Positions 1 through 11,600 of a DNA stretch of 64,000 nucleotides are shown one piece after another (the stretch's first letter is position 1; the number at the start of each line of letters is the position of its first letter). The translations under genes and the position numbers were made by a program. The stretch is taken from assembly GCA_020137815.1 (NCBI GenBank), contig CM035361.1:3984553-4048552 (forward strand). The letters are read 5' to 3'. This stretch comes from Hormiphora californensis. Taxonomy: Eukaryota > Ctenophora > Tentaculata > Cydippida > Pleurobrachiidae. The notes below the pieces were generated by a model that worked only from the letters and a program-made list of their open reading frames with translations, had not been told where the DNA came from and made no database searches.

Positions 1-2476
1 GGGCGATAGGTCATATATGACACGGTCCATTCTAGACCGTCTGGAAGGCGCTCCATGATGTCTAGGTGGCTAATTATTTGTCACAAGCTAGTTTTAGGGA
101 TTTTGAACCCAAAACCACGTCCAAATCTGCTCGGAAAATCGAAGAAATTTTTTTATGGCCCTTCTCGGGAGGCTAATTTAGGCCTTTTTTTAAAAACACC
201 TCTCAAATTTTTGTTTTTGAGGGGCACAAATAATCCTTTGAAGGGATAAAACTACTTGACATAACAAATCGAATGCAAAAAACCGCATCAAAAAATACTG
301 AAAATTGAATGAGTTATTAACGTTTTAGTCGTTGTATCATATATGACTCTATCGTCCGTAAGGGAATTCTAGTAACAAATGTCATTTGTGCAAAAGTATG
401 GGTCCAATAGTCAAATTTTATGCTTTGAGGCAGTCTATAGCTATAATTTCTACAATCTTGAACGGTTTTTACTAGAAAAATACCCCAAATTCTACATTTT
501 GTATCATATATGACTCTATCGTCCCAATTGGTAAATTCTCCAAAAACATCCATAACTCGGGCTAGAAAAGGAGCTAAGAGTAAAATCAGGGCACTAAACT
601 GTGTAGAATCATCGTATTAGTGGGGGTAGAGCACATATTTAGGTCGCTATATTGCCCCCTAATTGAGATAATTGGATAATTAGCCAATTATCTGTCCCGC
701 GCATGCTAATAAATGAAACTTTGCTTTGGGAAGGAGTTATGAGGCAAATGGGGGCACTAAAATGTGTAGAATCATCACATTAGTGGGGTTAGAGCACATA
801 TTTAGGTCTCTATCTGGATCAATAATTGAGATAATTGGATAATTAGCTAATTAGTTGCCCTCCAGCGCTAAAAAATTAAATTTGGCGTAGTATACAAGAC
901 AAATGGGGACACTAAAATGTGTAAAATCGTCGCCTTAGTAAAGGCAGAGCACATAGCTGAGTTTCTATTCCCTCTCCTAATTGAGATAATTGGATAATTA
1001 GCTAATTGACGGTTGCATAATGCCCCCTTTTCACCATAAACCGTGGTTTCTGGCTAATCCTGAGCTCTTTTATTCAATCTAAGGATCTTTTGGCATCCCT
1101 TTACCCCATTTGTATCACCTTTGACTCGTTTTACACAATAATATAGCACTCTATACAACCCTAGACACCGCCTTCAGCTCTTTAGAACCCTCTTGCTTAA
1201 TCCTAGACCTCTCATAATTTCGAGATCCATACACCTTCCTAACCGATCTTTTTTGGGATATCCTATTGCTCCTACAAGACGTTCAACCCCTAATGTACTA
1301 CAGTTTCCCATTTTATTATTGGACACACAGTTTAGATTCCCCCTACATTATTTGTCCTCATCACTCTCACAATCTCATTTGCCACTAAGGAAACTTCTCA
1401 TGAACTCCATCGGAAATAAAGATGATCTGTAGAAGGCGTTTAGTATGGTGTATGAGAGGTCTAACTAGGAGTAGCATGAAGCAAGGGGGTTGTACAGAGC
1501 TGAAGTCGGCGTCTAGGGTTGTATCTAGAGTGCTATATTATTGTGTAAAACGAGTCAAAGGTGATACAAATGGGGTAAAGGGATGCCAAAAGATCCTTAG
1601 ATTGAATAAAAGAGCTCAGGATTAGCCAGAAACCACGGTTTATGGTGAAAAGGGGGCATTATGCAACCGTCAATTAGCTAATTATCCAATTATCTCAATT
1701 AGGAGAGGGAATAGAAACTCAGCTATGTGCTCTGCCTCTACTAAGGCGACGATTTTACACATTTTAGTGTCCCCATTTGTCTTGTATACTCCGCCAAATT
1801 TAATTTTTTAGCGCTGGAGGGCAACTAATTAGCTAATTATCCAATTATCTCAATTAGGGGTCCAGATAGAGACCTAAATATGTGCTCTAACCCCACTAAT
1901 GTGATGATTCTACACATTTTAGTGCCCCCATTTGCCTCATAACTCCTTCCCAAAGCAAAGTTTCATTTATTAGCATGCGCGGGACAGATAATTGGCTAAT
2001 TATCCAATTATCTCAATTAGGGGGCAAGATAGCGACCTAAATATGTGCTCTACCCCCACTAATGCGATGATTCTACACAGTTTAGTGCCCTGATTTTACT
2101 CTTAGCTCCTTTTCTAGCCCGAGTTATGGATGTTTTTGGAGAATTTACCAATTGGGACGATAGAGTCATATATGATACAAAATGTAGAATTTGGGGTATT
2201 TTTCTAGTAAAAACCGTTCAAGATTGTAGAAATTATAGCTATAGACTGCCTCAAAGCATAAAATTTGACTATTGGACCCATACTTTTGCACAAATGACAT
2301 TTGTTACTAGAATTCCTTTACGGACGATAGAGTCATATATGAAACAGTGGGCCCAGCAAAAACTACATGTCGAAACTTCAAATTTCTTTTTCGAGGTAGT
2401 TTGTGGTAATAATATCTACTTATAAACGAAAAATTAGAAAAATCTATCGAGCCAATCCTTCTCGTCCTTAAAGGGA
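1..2476. mobile_element. piggyBac-type foldback element, copy 1 (left tip outside window)
   Basis: The inner body (about 317-2347) is an inverted duplication: the protein-like reading on the minus strand at 317-553 reappears on the plus strand at 2126-2425. The outer tips differ from each other: about 316 bp on the left, about 130 bp on the right. The right tip (about 2420-2476) is the reverse complement of the left tip of copy 3 at 55342 (CCCTTTGACGGCGAGAAGG), and the left tip matches the right end of copy 3, so the terminal CAAAGGG and TTAA should lie a few bases before position 1. Each arm carries three diverged modules built of a TCTACCCCCACTAATG motif and an AATTAGCTAATTATCC motif. No transposase is visible, so it must be mobilised in trans. 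Confidence 0.8.
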
Positions 2477-2496
2477 TAAACGATACGTTACGGACT

Positions 2497-2716
2497 TACC
2501 CTAAATTCAGACCTACCCTAAATTCAGACCTACTCTAAATTCAGACCTGCCCTAAATTCAGACCTACCCTAAATTCAGACCTACCCTAAATTCAGACCTA
2601 CCCTAAATTCAGACCTACCCTAAATTCTGTCGAAGTTCTACCGACCGGTAGAACTTCAACAGAATTTAGGGTAGGTCTGAATTTAGGCCTAAATTCAGAT
2701 CTACCCTAAATTACCA
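2497..2716. repeat. 17-bp tandem repeat ending in a hairpin
   Basis: About eight head-to-tail copies of TACCCTAAATTCAGACC are followed by an inverted segment centred near 2645 (GTTCTACCGACCGGTAGAAC), after which the unit reappears on the other strand. This array with a snap-back lies just outside the right end of foldback copy 1. Confidence 0.85.
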
Positions 2717-4275
2717 TTGGAGAGCATCTCACCAGTATGATCCATAAATGGGTAACGGGCGAGAATTAGACCAAAACCCCACTATCATGTAGCCAAGTCC
2801 AGTCTCCAACACCACATGGCTATCGATTATCATATATCTCCAGCACGAACACTATCAGGTTGGGAAAAGAAAAACCACACTGCAGTAGCCCAAACTATCT
2901 CGAATGGAAGTCATCACCACATACAGGCTTCGTTTAGCCGCGCTGCACACGGCTAGTGTAGGGGTGGCTGTGTCACCAACACATACAGGTAGTACCTCAA
3001 TATTGCTCCGTTCGCCGTCTCCTGAAAAACTGGCTGGTTTTCCCTAACCTGTACCTAGACCTTAAAGCAAAGGGGAGCAAATGGGGTTCAAACATAGTAA
3101 CGAGTTTTGAACTGCACAAACCTGGCAGTAGAAAACTTCTAAGAAACCATGCCAACAAATGTATTACAATCAGGCAGTAAAATAAGGCAGTCAATAAAAC
3201 TAAAAGCACTTCCAGCTTTCAACCTCGGCCTAATGTTACACAAAAATATGCTGTATACATGTATGGATCTGGTCATAAAAATTTAATTGACTAGTTAATT
3301 ATCTGGTTCGTCGGACCATTTTGTAGAGAAGGAAAAGTATCTTTTGCTATTGCTAGTGCGAGCCAGTCTAGCTAGGGGATGAAGTTCCATCCCCTAAACT
3401 TCCCTTTACGTGGCCTGAGCGGGACTGTAAAACACCCAGTGTGGGCTGCCATTGCAGCCCACGTGCGACGTCTCTACGGGACCACTCCTGCGTGTCCCAA
3501 TGCCCACATCTGTCCTAGCCCGGACAGGATGAAATTAAGGTTCCTTAGGTTTTGACGGTTGATCCAGATCCATGACACTGGTGTTGCAGCACGATGTTCC
3601 CTTTTGTAGCAAGGCAACACCGAGCTTAGGTGCAACTAGTAAAAACAGCATTTACCCAAATGTGAACTATCAAATGTGAAATATATATTATAAATTGTGC
3701 ATCATCAAAGGATTAAATAAAGACCTCCGATATAATCAGCCCAAGAACTCGCACTTCGCACCTGAAGAAGCTAGTTCTATCTTAATCTCCGTCCCGGAGA
3801 ACTGACCTAATTCTCACTTCATTCCCGAGAACTCTGGGTCACTCTCAACCCAGATGTTGTCTCACCTTCTCTCTCACAAAACACACCATGCGTCAAAGCC
3901 CCGTGAAAAGCGAGTTACCGATACCGAGATAAGACTAAAGCAATTACTGTTTCTAGCCCAAGGCCTCACGTGTTGTAAGGCCTAACGTGTCTAACTCATT
4001 CTCTCATAATCTCCTCCACCAACTGCAACAGAATAGATGAAATAATGTGCATATCCGATACATAGAATATACTAATTGGGTCCCACAATTAGTGAGTGTT
4101 TGTAGAGCCACGAAATCAAGATATAATCAATTTCGTGTCCTACATGAAATGTAAGTTTTTGTTAGACGTGAGTCAGACAATTACGACTGCCTAGAGGTCC
4201 TACAATTGCACTGAATTTCAAACTGAATGAGGAAGGGACGAAAATATGAATTGGATGGGAATTACGGTGAATTAC
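2717..4275. other. Unassigned non-coding stretch
   Basis: No convincing exon is seen. A short piece near 2925-2970 (reverse complement CTAGCCGTG..CAGCGCGGC) recurs near 33955-33990, so at least part is dispersed repeat. The segment 3360-3960 is GC-richer with CCTGAAGAAGCTAGTTC-like text and could be the remains of an unrecognised retroelement. The 3' exons of gene A may lie here but could not be placed. Confidence 0.4.
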
Positions 4276-7200
4276 CTCGTCAGGGATGTAAGATGGCCGG
4301 GGTCTGCATTCATGTTCACTGATTTCAGCTACAGGGCTTGGTAATGATCTTTCAACTGCGGATGAACTCATCTCGTCGCCAGCTGTAGTTCCAGTACTTT
4401 CCAAACTCATGTGCTCTAAAGATATGTGCTTGAGTTACGGGAGTTCAAATAGTTAGGGGATTGAGAAATATACAAATGAGAAATAATATCAGACTATACA
4501 GATGCTACGCTAGGATGAAGGATCATTGCCATACCTGGTGTTGTTCTATCCCCAAATTAGTACCGAACCTGATAAAATACCTAAGTTTCCTGCAAAGAGG
4601 AGTATCAATGTTCCACTCTCCGTCTCGCACGTGCTTCTTTTCACAGTCGATGGCCGCCGTCAAAGATCATATCCAGGATCAGTATCGGGGTCACCACACA
4701 CCGAAGTTAAAATTAAAATTAAAATTTTGATTTTAAACCCGCACACACCAGCTGCAGCAGCCGTTAAAATTTCTCTCCCCATTCTAAAAGTAACAATCTC
4801 ACGCACGATTTTGACGGTCGCGTTGGATGACAAAATTTTAACACACCGTCAAAATCGCGCGCGAGATTGTTACAGTCCGTCATACACATTTTTATTTGGA
4901 ATTTTCATTTGGAATTCTCATTTGAAAACCATCCACGCGCATGCACGTGCAAGCTTCAAACACAAGTTAGAAGTACGGGACCTTCACTAACTTATTTGTT
5001 TTGATCCAAGGATCACTTTAGTGAAGGTCCCATGGTTCTAACTTGTGTTTGAAGCTTGCACGTGCATGCGCGTGGATGGTTTTCAAATGAAAATTCCAAG
5101 TGAAAATTCCAAATGAAAATGTGTATGACGCCGCGTTACTTTTAGAATGGGGGAGAGAAATTTTAACGGCCGCTGGTGTGTGCGGGTTTAAAATCAAAAT
5201 TTTAATTTTAATTTTAACTTTGGTGTGTGGTGACTCTCGTTCCAACTTCCTAGCACAGAACCATCTACAAAGCGCCGTAGGATCTGTCAGAGCATTGACC
5301 CTATCAGCTGGGATTATCTCAGATGAAGCTGGTCCCTGATTGGCTGATAACCAGTCACGTGACCTAAATAACGAGTTCTGATTGGTCAGAGCATTGACCC
5401 TATCAGCTGGGATTATCTCAGATGAAGCTGTAAGATCTGAACTGAAGCTGAGTATGGGGGAAAACGGAGATCATTCCGACCAGTTGCCTAACCCACGAAT
5501 CTACAGCAAGCAGACGTTTATCTTCCCCGGTAATTATAGAATGGATTGAGAGAGAACAGCAGGGATTTTACAAAGATTATCTTGGTACTCAGATAATTTT
5601 TAAAGAAATTCCCTGCTGTTCAGTAGCAGCACTAGTGACTAGAGATATCTATGTTAGTCTAACTTGGCAGGTGCAGAGTAGAACTTCACTCCTAATAAAA
5701 GGCTGCAATAAAAGGCTGCAATAAAAAGGCTGCAATAAAAAATGCAAAAAGCCAAAAAAGGCTGCAATAAAAGGCTGTAATAAAAGGCTGCAATAAAAGG
5801 CTGCAATAAAAGGCTGCAGTGGATCACGTATCCAACTAGACTAAAGCGGGAAATAGACCGAATCGCCAATTGGCGCCACGTGACGAAAATCAACTTGGCG
5901 CCAATGGGCAATGGCGATGGTCATACTATTATTCACTCACCTGCACATCGCCAATTGGCACCAAAAGTTAGCGCTATCAGCGCCACGGTGGCGCCATCAG
6001 TTTTTGGCGCCAATTTGATGCTAATTTGGCGCCAATGGCGCATCGCCAATATTTGGCGCCAATTGGCGCGCAAGACCTAAAGTTCCCCTTTACCTTTCAA
6101 TGAAAGAGCGAAAAAGAAAAGCGGCAAAGAGAGATTTGGATTTATGAAATTCGTTTCAAGCATTGTTCCTCCATGATATATTGTTGTTTCAATGCAACTG
6201 CTTACCTAGTTGTCTACTGCAAAGAGGGGCATTAATGTTCCACTCTCCGTCGGAATTACAGGTCCTCTCAGAGCTACCATCTCGCACGTACTCCTTTTGA
6301 CAATTAATCGTCACCGTCTGTCCAGGAGCAGTATCGTTCCAACTTCCTTGCACAGAACCGACTACAACAAACCCGGGACACACTGCAATGGATTGAAATG
6401 GTGTTGGGAGATTTTAGTTGCTGCTGATAACGGCTGTTCACCATTATGAATTGAATAATGGGATAACATGATACCCGTCTATCATTTTGTCCAGCCAGAT
6501 AGAGAAAACTAAACTTATTCACTGATTATCAATGTAATACATTATTTATTTGCTTCTAGTTTATACCTGTTGGTTTTGCTCTGTAGCTGTCAGATGCAGT
6601 GTCCATGGAGGAAAATTGTATCTTCCCCACATCTTTTCCATACCGTGGTACACAGGCAGCTTTAAAACTGTCACTGAACTGGTAGTTCAGAACCTCCACC
6701 CCGTTGCACTCTATTCTGAGGTTGGTAGCCGTCTTTCGAATTGTCCACATCTTGTCCACCTCCTCTGGTGGTTGTACTGGGAGGGGGGTCCGTGATCCGG
6801 TGCAGTAGCTGATGAAGTATTTGATAGAAGAGGTAAACAACACCTCCACCGATCCAATGTAACTCTCATCTGCAGTGAATGTGTTCACATAAATCTTCTC
6901 CTCACTCCCGGCAGTAGAGTCGGTCTTGATTTGAAGAGGGGTGCTCTTCAGATCAAACGGGATCATTTTATCATTTGCCACTGGACTCCACGCTGAAATG
7001 AGACATAATAATCTTATTTTATATTGCAGTACCTTGCCAAGCTAGGATGCCATTACAGCGCCGCTTGTAGTCGCATAAGGGGAACTGAATGGACGGCGGA
7101 CGCGTCGTAATGGCAGCCCATCAACTGGAAAACTCTAACTGATAATGGGAGCCATCACTCTGGGCGCGCCAGGATTTGCCACATTCTGCTTGTAAAATAG

Positions 7201-8100
7201 GCTTTTACGTAGCACGCGATGACAAACACACGGACATGGTCGCGCGTTCTGTCCATCATTCCTTCCATCCAATTAGAGTTTTACCGTTGATAGGACGCCA
7301 TTACTGCGCGTCCATTCAGTTAGAGTTTATTAAAATACAAGGATTGTTTCTATTCTAGAATTTGTAAACAAGCATCACATGACCCCTCCTTTTCACCCTC
7401 TGTGCCGACGAAACCATAACCCAAACTTAGCCCAAACCATCGACGTAACCATCACCTTAACCATCACCCTAACCATCGCCCTAACCACCACCCTAACTCT
7501 AACCCTCACCCCCACCCTAACCCTAACGATACTCAGAGGAACAATACACAGTGAACTCTTCGAATTTGGCCTGCCGGCCAAATTCTCGAGCTCACAGAAG
7601 GAGTGAAACGCCCTCCCTACCCATCGTCGATACAGAGGGTAAAAGGAGGGGTGAAACGCCCTCCCTACCCATCGTCGATACAGAGGGTAAAAGGAGGGGT
7701 AAATGCCCTCCCTGCCGAATACTCTCTCGGAGTGAGTATTCGGCAAGGAGGGCAGGAAATTGAAGTCAAATGTCCTACATGCCGACGGTGATCTCATACC
7801 AATTTCGTCGGCATGTAGGGCATTAGACCCCTGTATTTCGCCCTCCCTGCTGAATGACCTCCCTGCCGACCCGTCGGCAGGGAGGGCGGGTACCCATAGG
7901 CACCCACTGTGTGGTATGTCTCCCGACTACTACACAGGGGGCACAATGTTTCAAAAAGCCAGTACACGTGTTTCAAATAGTCAGACGAGACACTGTTTCA
8001 AATTAGCAGTGGCTACGGCCCTATAATACGCGGGTTCAACATTACCTTCTGTCGCAGTAAATGTGGACAGCAACAACACAGAAAACAAAAAGCTCCTCAT
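4276..8100 (-). CDS. Gene A: signal peptide, unnamed ~140-aa domain and sushi (CCP) domain; secreted or surface protein
   Basis: Exons on the minus strand: 8100-8046 (ATG, 18-codon signal peptide MRSFLFSVLLLSTFTATE), 6992-6567 (142 codons, unnamed domain), 6382-6206 (one CCP domain, four cysteines, with RTC, DGEWN and PLC motifs), and possibly 4415-4276, a polar Ser/Glu-rich tail. All joins are phase 1 with canonical GT-AG sites. The tail exon opens with an acceptor in matching phase, but a transmembrane exon was not found. The unnamed domain contains TPLQIKTDS, PVQPP, CNGVEVLNY and DTASDSYRA, all recurring in gene B at 45-47 kb, so it is a real family. CCP modules bind proteins in complement-like and adhesion systems; the partner here is unknown. 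Exons 1-3 are secure and the tail exon is inferred. A second CCP exon between them is broken. Confidence 0.75.
4581..5277 (-). pseudogene. Decayed duplicate CCP exon of gene A, split by a MITE
   Basis: The segment 5277-5237 matches the 5' half of the intact CCP exon at 6382-6206, and 4687-4581 matches its 3' half, including the DGEWNI..PLC coding region and a following GTATTT donor. A 549-bp palindromic element lies between the halves. The coding halves also have an in-frame stop and small deletions, so the duplicate is dead. Confidence 0.75.
4688..5236. mobile_element. 549-bp palindromic MITE with 3-bp target duplication
   Basis: The arms are inverted copies: the left begins GGGTCACCACACACC and the right, read in reverse, GAGTCACCACACACC. 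Both continue into AAATTAAAATTAAAATTTTG and a CACACCAGC block. TCG flanks both sides, and the intact exon near 6335 has that trinucleotide once, so it is a 3-bp duplication. A 151-bp one-arm relative lies at 33725-33875, flanked by TTG. A 3-bp duplication fits PIF/Harbinger or CACTA groups; the superfamily is not proven. Confidence 0.8.
5286..5430. repeat. 46-bp direct duplication around a hAT-MITE interior fragment
   Basis: The segment 5286-5331 is repeated at 5385-5430 (starts GTCAGAGCATTGACC). Between them, 5331-5386 matches the interior (CAGTCACGTGACCTAAATAA) of the hAT-type MITEs at 23387 and 32127, but without their terminal repeats. Confidence 0.7.
5431..5689. other. Short spacer with a small hairpin
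   Basis: Inverted GAACAGCAGGGA / TCCCTGCTGTTC near 5556 and 5610 could pair; nothing else is recognised. Confidence 0.4.
5690..5820. repeat. 13-bp tandem repeat (AATAAAAGGCTGC)n
   Basis: About nine copies of AATAAAAGGCTGC with small length variants, inside gene A on its non-coding side. Confidence 0.85.
5855..6075. repeat. GGCGCCAAT-rich palindromic stretch
   Basis: Many copies of TTGGCGCCAA and close variants. The same vocabulary (GGCGCCAAT, GCCACGTGAC) fills the element at 48657-49706, so this is probably a fragment of a related element. Clear terminal repeats were not found. Confidence 0.55.
7080..7332. mobile_element. Harbinger-like MITE, degenerate copy
   Basis: Matches 21434-21687 over its whole length (shared GGGCGCGCCA, CACACGGACATGGTC, TTCCTTCCATCCAATTAGAG). 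TAA precedes its GGGGAA end and TAA follows its right end. Confidence 0.75.
7425..7530. repeat. Interstitial telomere-like tract
   Basis: Degenerate (CCCTAAC)/(ACCCTAACC) repeats with CCATCACC variants. Too imperfect and too internal to be a chromosome end. A second telomere-like tract lies in the palindrome at 34.3-34.5 kb. Confidence 0.7.
7604..7892. repeat. 48-bp tandem repeat followed by three hairpins
   Basis: Two full copies of a 48-bp unit (GCCCTCCCTACCCATCG..) are followed by three snap-back segments whose stems all start with the same CCCTCC theme: TGCCGAATACT near 7710, CTACATGCCGACG near 7778 and CTGCCGACCCGTCGGCAG near 7860. The design suggests a hairpin-rich MITE remnant. Confidence 0.7.
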
Positions 8101-8153
8101 CTTTGACCAAACAAACACAACTATACAGATGCTTGGTAAGTGCGTTTGGAGAT

Positions 8154-8161
8154 TTATATAA
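8154..8161 (-). promoter_or_regulatory. TATA box of gene A
   Basis: On the minus strand TTATATAA lies 54-61 nt before the gene A ATG at 8100, leaving room for a short 5' leader. No other clear core-promoter motif was seen. Confidence 0.55.
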
Positions 8162-9479
8162 GCCCGGATTTCGCAGCCCTGCAGGGAAATTTGGGGGAGG
8201 AGCCAGGAGTACCACTTAAGCGCGCTAAACCAAAGAGAGAGGAGGCGGAGAGGCAGAGAGACGCGAGCAAACTGCCCAGGTAGTAAATCGTTAGACGAGG
8301 CGAGGCGCTCTCGCGCCGCTCGGAAAGCTCCAGACCGCAGAGAGGCAAAGACGAGCCTATCGTGAAAAAGGGGAACCCGTATTTTGTCTCGTGCGAGACG
8401 TAAGCCGGCTAGGGGCCGCTCCCCTTTTAAATTTTCACTCCCTTTGCACTTACCTGTTTCTTTGTCTCCTTCCTCTTCTCTTCTCCCCTGCTCTCTCTCT
8501 TCTCCCAAAATTTTTTTTGGGCTCCCTGTTTTGGGGGGGAACCTTGTGGGGGGCGGGGCGCCCCCGGCCCCGGCCCCCCCCCGCCCAAATGCCGGCAAAA
8601 AAGGGGGGGGAAAAACAACCCACCAATTAGGGGGGCCAAAACTCAGGTCCCCTTCCTCCCTTGCGGCCCCCTCTGCGATCCTCTTTCGCCTTTTTTTTCG
8701 TCATCGCCTCCTCTTTCTCTCCCTCTCTCCTCACCCTCTCTCGTTTCCCCGGAGAGGGGGGCAGGTTTGGAGTTGCAAAAAGTAATGTGCTTATTAAAGA
8801 GAAAGGGAGTAAAATTTTACAGGGGGAACTGGAAATAAAGGAACGATTTTGCAATCTCCCTAGGCCCAAAAGGGGGGAAAAAAGGGGGGGGAGGGGGGCC
8901 GGGGGGAAAAAAAACCCCGGGGGAAAAAAAAGGGGGGAAAGCAGAGGGGGGGGGGAAAAGCGATAAGGGTCCCCCCCCCCCAAAATTTTTTTAAAAAAAA
9001 AACCCCAAAAAAAAAATAAAAAACCTTTTTTGGGGGGGGGGGGGGGGGGGGGGGGAAAAAAAAAAACCCAAAAGGGCCCTCTCCCCCCTTTCTTTTTCCC
9101 TCCTCCCCTTTTTCCCCCCCTTTCCCCTTTTTCTTTTTCACCTTTTTGGTAAAACCCTTGTAAGGGCCTAGGGGAAAAGGGGGGCCATTTAAAGGGCCTC
9201 CCCCCCCAAAGGGGCCTTGGGCCTTTTAAAAACCCCCCAACCCCCCTTTTCCCTATTTAACTAGCTTTCTTCTCTCTCTCTTCCCCCCTTATCGCCTTTT
9301 CACCCTTTTCTCTTCCTCTTCCCTCTCTATTCTTTTCTTTCCTTCCTCCCCTCTCTCCTTTTCCCCTTATGAGGTTTAGTCCCGAGTCTTGGTTAGTGGC
9401 AACAAGTCAATTAGTGATTTTAGGCGGGAAAAAATGTACATGTAGAAACTGTGGAAAAAGATAGAGGAAAACTTTTTTA

Positions 9480-10340
9480 CGATGGCTGGAGCACGTCCCA
9501 CCAGGGCCGTGTTTAGTGCAGAGTATAATGGTGCAGAGGAGAGTCTATGGGACACTTTATCTGCCCCCTCTAAGTACAAATTAGATAAAGTGGATAAAAA
9601 TGATTAGTTGCGTGGGTGGAGATGACTGGCAAGTTTTTGGTGTGAGGGGTTTGTTCCCTGTGTGGGGAAAGCCATTTAATGAAGTAGGAAGTGCATTTGA
9701 GATAGAGAAGAAGTCATGGAGCGTCAGGAGGATCTTATCTCCGCCCAGAAGGCACTAGTTGGTGCCCAGGAGAGTACTTAAACTGCAAGGCAGCTCCTGG
9801 AAGAGAGAGGGGGAAGTGTTTGGGCAGAGGTGCAGATTCCCGCAAAAGAGGAGATTCATAGTTTCCCATCTGGTTAAAGAGGGAATGCGAGACACCCTTG
9901 GTCCTAGTAGGATCCAAAAGGCTGTGCTTTAAGCAAGCGAGGATAGGTGTGTAATATTGTCATCCACGGGCGGGCTGACAGTCCTGGAGACAGCGAGGAA
10001 ATGTTACCGGAGCTGTGGACAACACTCGCGGAGAAACCTCTTGTGAAACGTGCCCCAGCGGTTTGGGGGATTTTCAGCAGGTCAGACTAGACCCATGAAA
10101 TTAACCCTGACAAGTAAGGGGATGCAGGCGTGTATTCTTGGTAAGAAGAACGACTTAGGGGAGGGGTGAAGTGTTTTACCGAGTTTAATCTCTCCCGACC
10201 TTTCCCCTGAGGAGGAGCAGGCTCGGGCGGTCTCTAGTGAAAAAGTGAAAGTGAGAAGGAGCGGGCCCTGGGAAGTCGGGGTTTTGGATCAAAGGGAGGC
10301 GAGTGGTGGAGGTCTCCCGGGGACAAGTAGTATTAATGTG
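9480..10340 (+). pseudogene. Broken coding-like sequence, unidentified
   Basis: Starting at an ATG near 9481, a frame of about 40 codons (MAGARPTRAVFSAEYNGAEE...) ends in a stop. Further coding-like stretches in shifted frames follow (EDLISAQKALVGAQEST near 9725, EEEQARAVSSEKVKV near 10210). Composition resembles a retroelement gag or ORF1, but no diagnostic motif is present. The frame breaks may be real or may come from the poor sequence quality here. Confidence 0.3.
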
Positions 10341-11040
10341 AGTGCTATTCATTTAAGTTTCTTTTTTTTATTTATTTCATTAAATTTGCTTTTTTGTTTG
10401 CTATAGGGGGCTGTGTTATTTTTAGACCACGGGAAAAACCCCAAGGGGTTTCCATTACTAAAGGGGGATTCCAAAGGGCATTTAGAAAAACCGGGCAAAG
10501 GGGAAAAAAGGGGGGAAAATTTTTTTTTTTCCCCCCCCCCCCCCCTTTTTTTTTTTTTCTTTTTTCCCCCTTTTTTCCCCAAGGGTAAAATTTTAGGTTG
10601 AAAGTGATTAATAGGTGGAGGGGGCCCTGTGGAAAGGGGCGAATGGGCGCGCCTCTTCCAAAAAGGCCCCCCGCCCGACGGGAGGTTTAAAAACCCCCGA
10701 ATTTTTTTATTTTAAATAGCTCCTATTTCTCTTCTCTTCTTTTATCGGTTCTATTCTCCTCTTTCTTCTTCTTTCTCTTTTTCCTCTTCTCGCTCTCTCT
10801 CTCTCTCTCTATTTTTTTTTGGGGACGTGCCTTATAGCTAATGGTTTGTCAAGAAATACAGCGTTCCTTTCGTCGTTTTTGTCTGATGCGGAGAAAAAGG
10901 ATCGGTTGATGTTATTGCCGCATCAGGGGGAAAAAAGTTTTTTTTCTCCTTCCGGCTGGACAATGAGTAGGGGTTCTTTTTCTACAATAAAAAAACGTTA
11001 CTTTTGTCCACCCGGGAAGGAAAAAAACAAAATTTCCCAG

Positions 11041-11600
11041 GGCTGTCTGTCGTCGTTGTCGTCTGTTGTCTGTCTTTTGGTCTGTTGTCTGTCTGTCGTT
11101 GTCTGTTGTCGTTTCTGTCTGTCTGTTGTTGCTGTCGGTCTGTTCTTCTGTCTGTTGTTGTCTGTCTTGCTGTCTGTTGTCTGTCTGTTGTCTGTCTGTT
11201 CTGTCTGTCTGTCGTTTCTGTCGTCTTTTGTCTGTTGTCTTTTGGGGTTTCGTCTGTCTTTTCTGTCTGTCGTTGTTGTCTGTTGTCTGTTGTCTGTCGT
11301 CTGTTATGTCGTCTGTCGTTTTTGGTCTGTCTGTCTGTTTGTCTGTCGCTGTCTGTCTGTCTGTTTGGTCGTCTTTGTTGTCTGTCTGTTGTCGTTGTTC
11401 TGTTTTTTTGGTCTGTCTGTTGCTTTGTCTGTCTTGTCTGTCTGTCTGTTGCGTCTGTTGTCTGGGTCTGTTGTCTGCGCTTTTCTGGTTGTCTTTTGTT
11501 GTCTTTCTGTCGTCGTTGTCTGTCTGTCTGCGGTCTGTCTGTCTGTCTGTTCTGTTTCTGCGGTTGTTTTGTCTGTCGTCTGTCTGTCGTTGTCTGCTAA
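11041..11600. repeat. GTCTGTCTGTTGTC low-complexity array
   Basis: About 560 bp built from GTCT, GTTGTCT and GTCGTT words with no fixed period, inside the damaged-quality block. It may be a true tetranucleotide satellite blurred by errors. The cysteine- and valine-rich open frames across it are by-products. Confidence 0.7.

Noticed and set aside
317-2425. Identical 78-codon reading on both arms (MDVFGEFTNWDD..)
   Set aside because: The two readings are the same DNA in the two arms of a foldback. The frame is not kept in copies 2 and 3, so it is not a gene.
2997-3209. Hydrophobic minus-strand frame resembling a membrane span for gene A
   Set aside because: No acceptor or donor of the right phase at its edges and it reads into ordinary non-coding text; kept only as a possibility.
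7425-7530. True chromosome end
   Set aside because: The repeat is short and imperfect, with genes and elements on both sides.
8384-9141. Pro/Phe/Gly/Lys-rich frames on both strands
   Set aside because: Products of long G, C and A runs; the underlying sequence looks unreliable.
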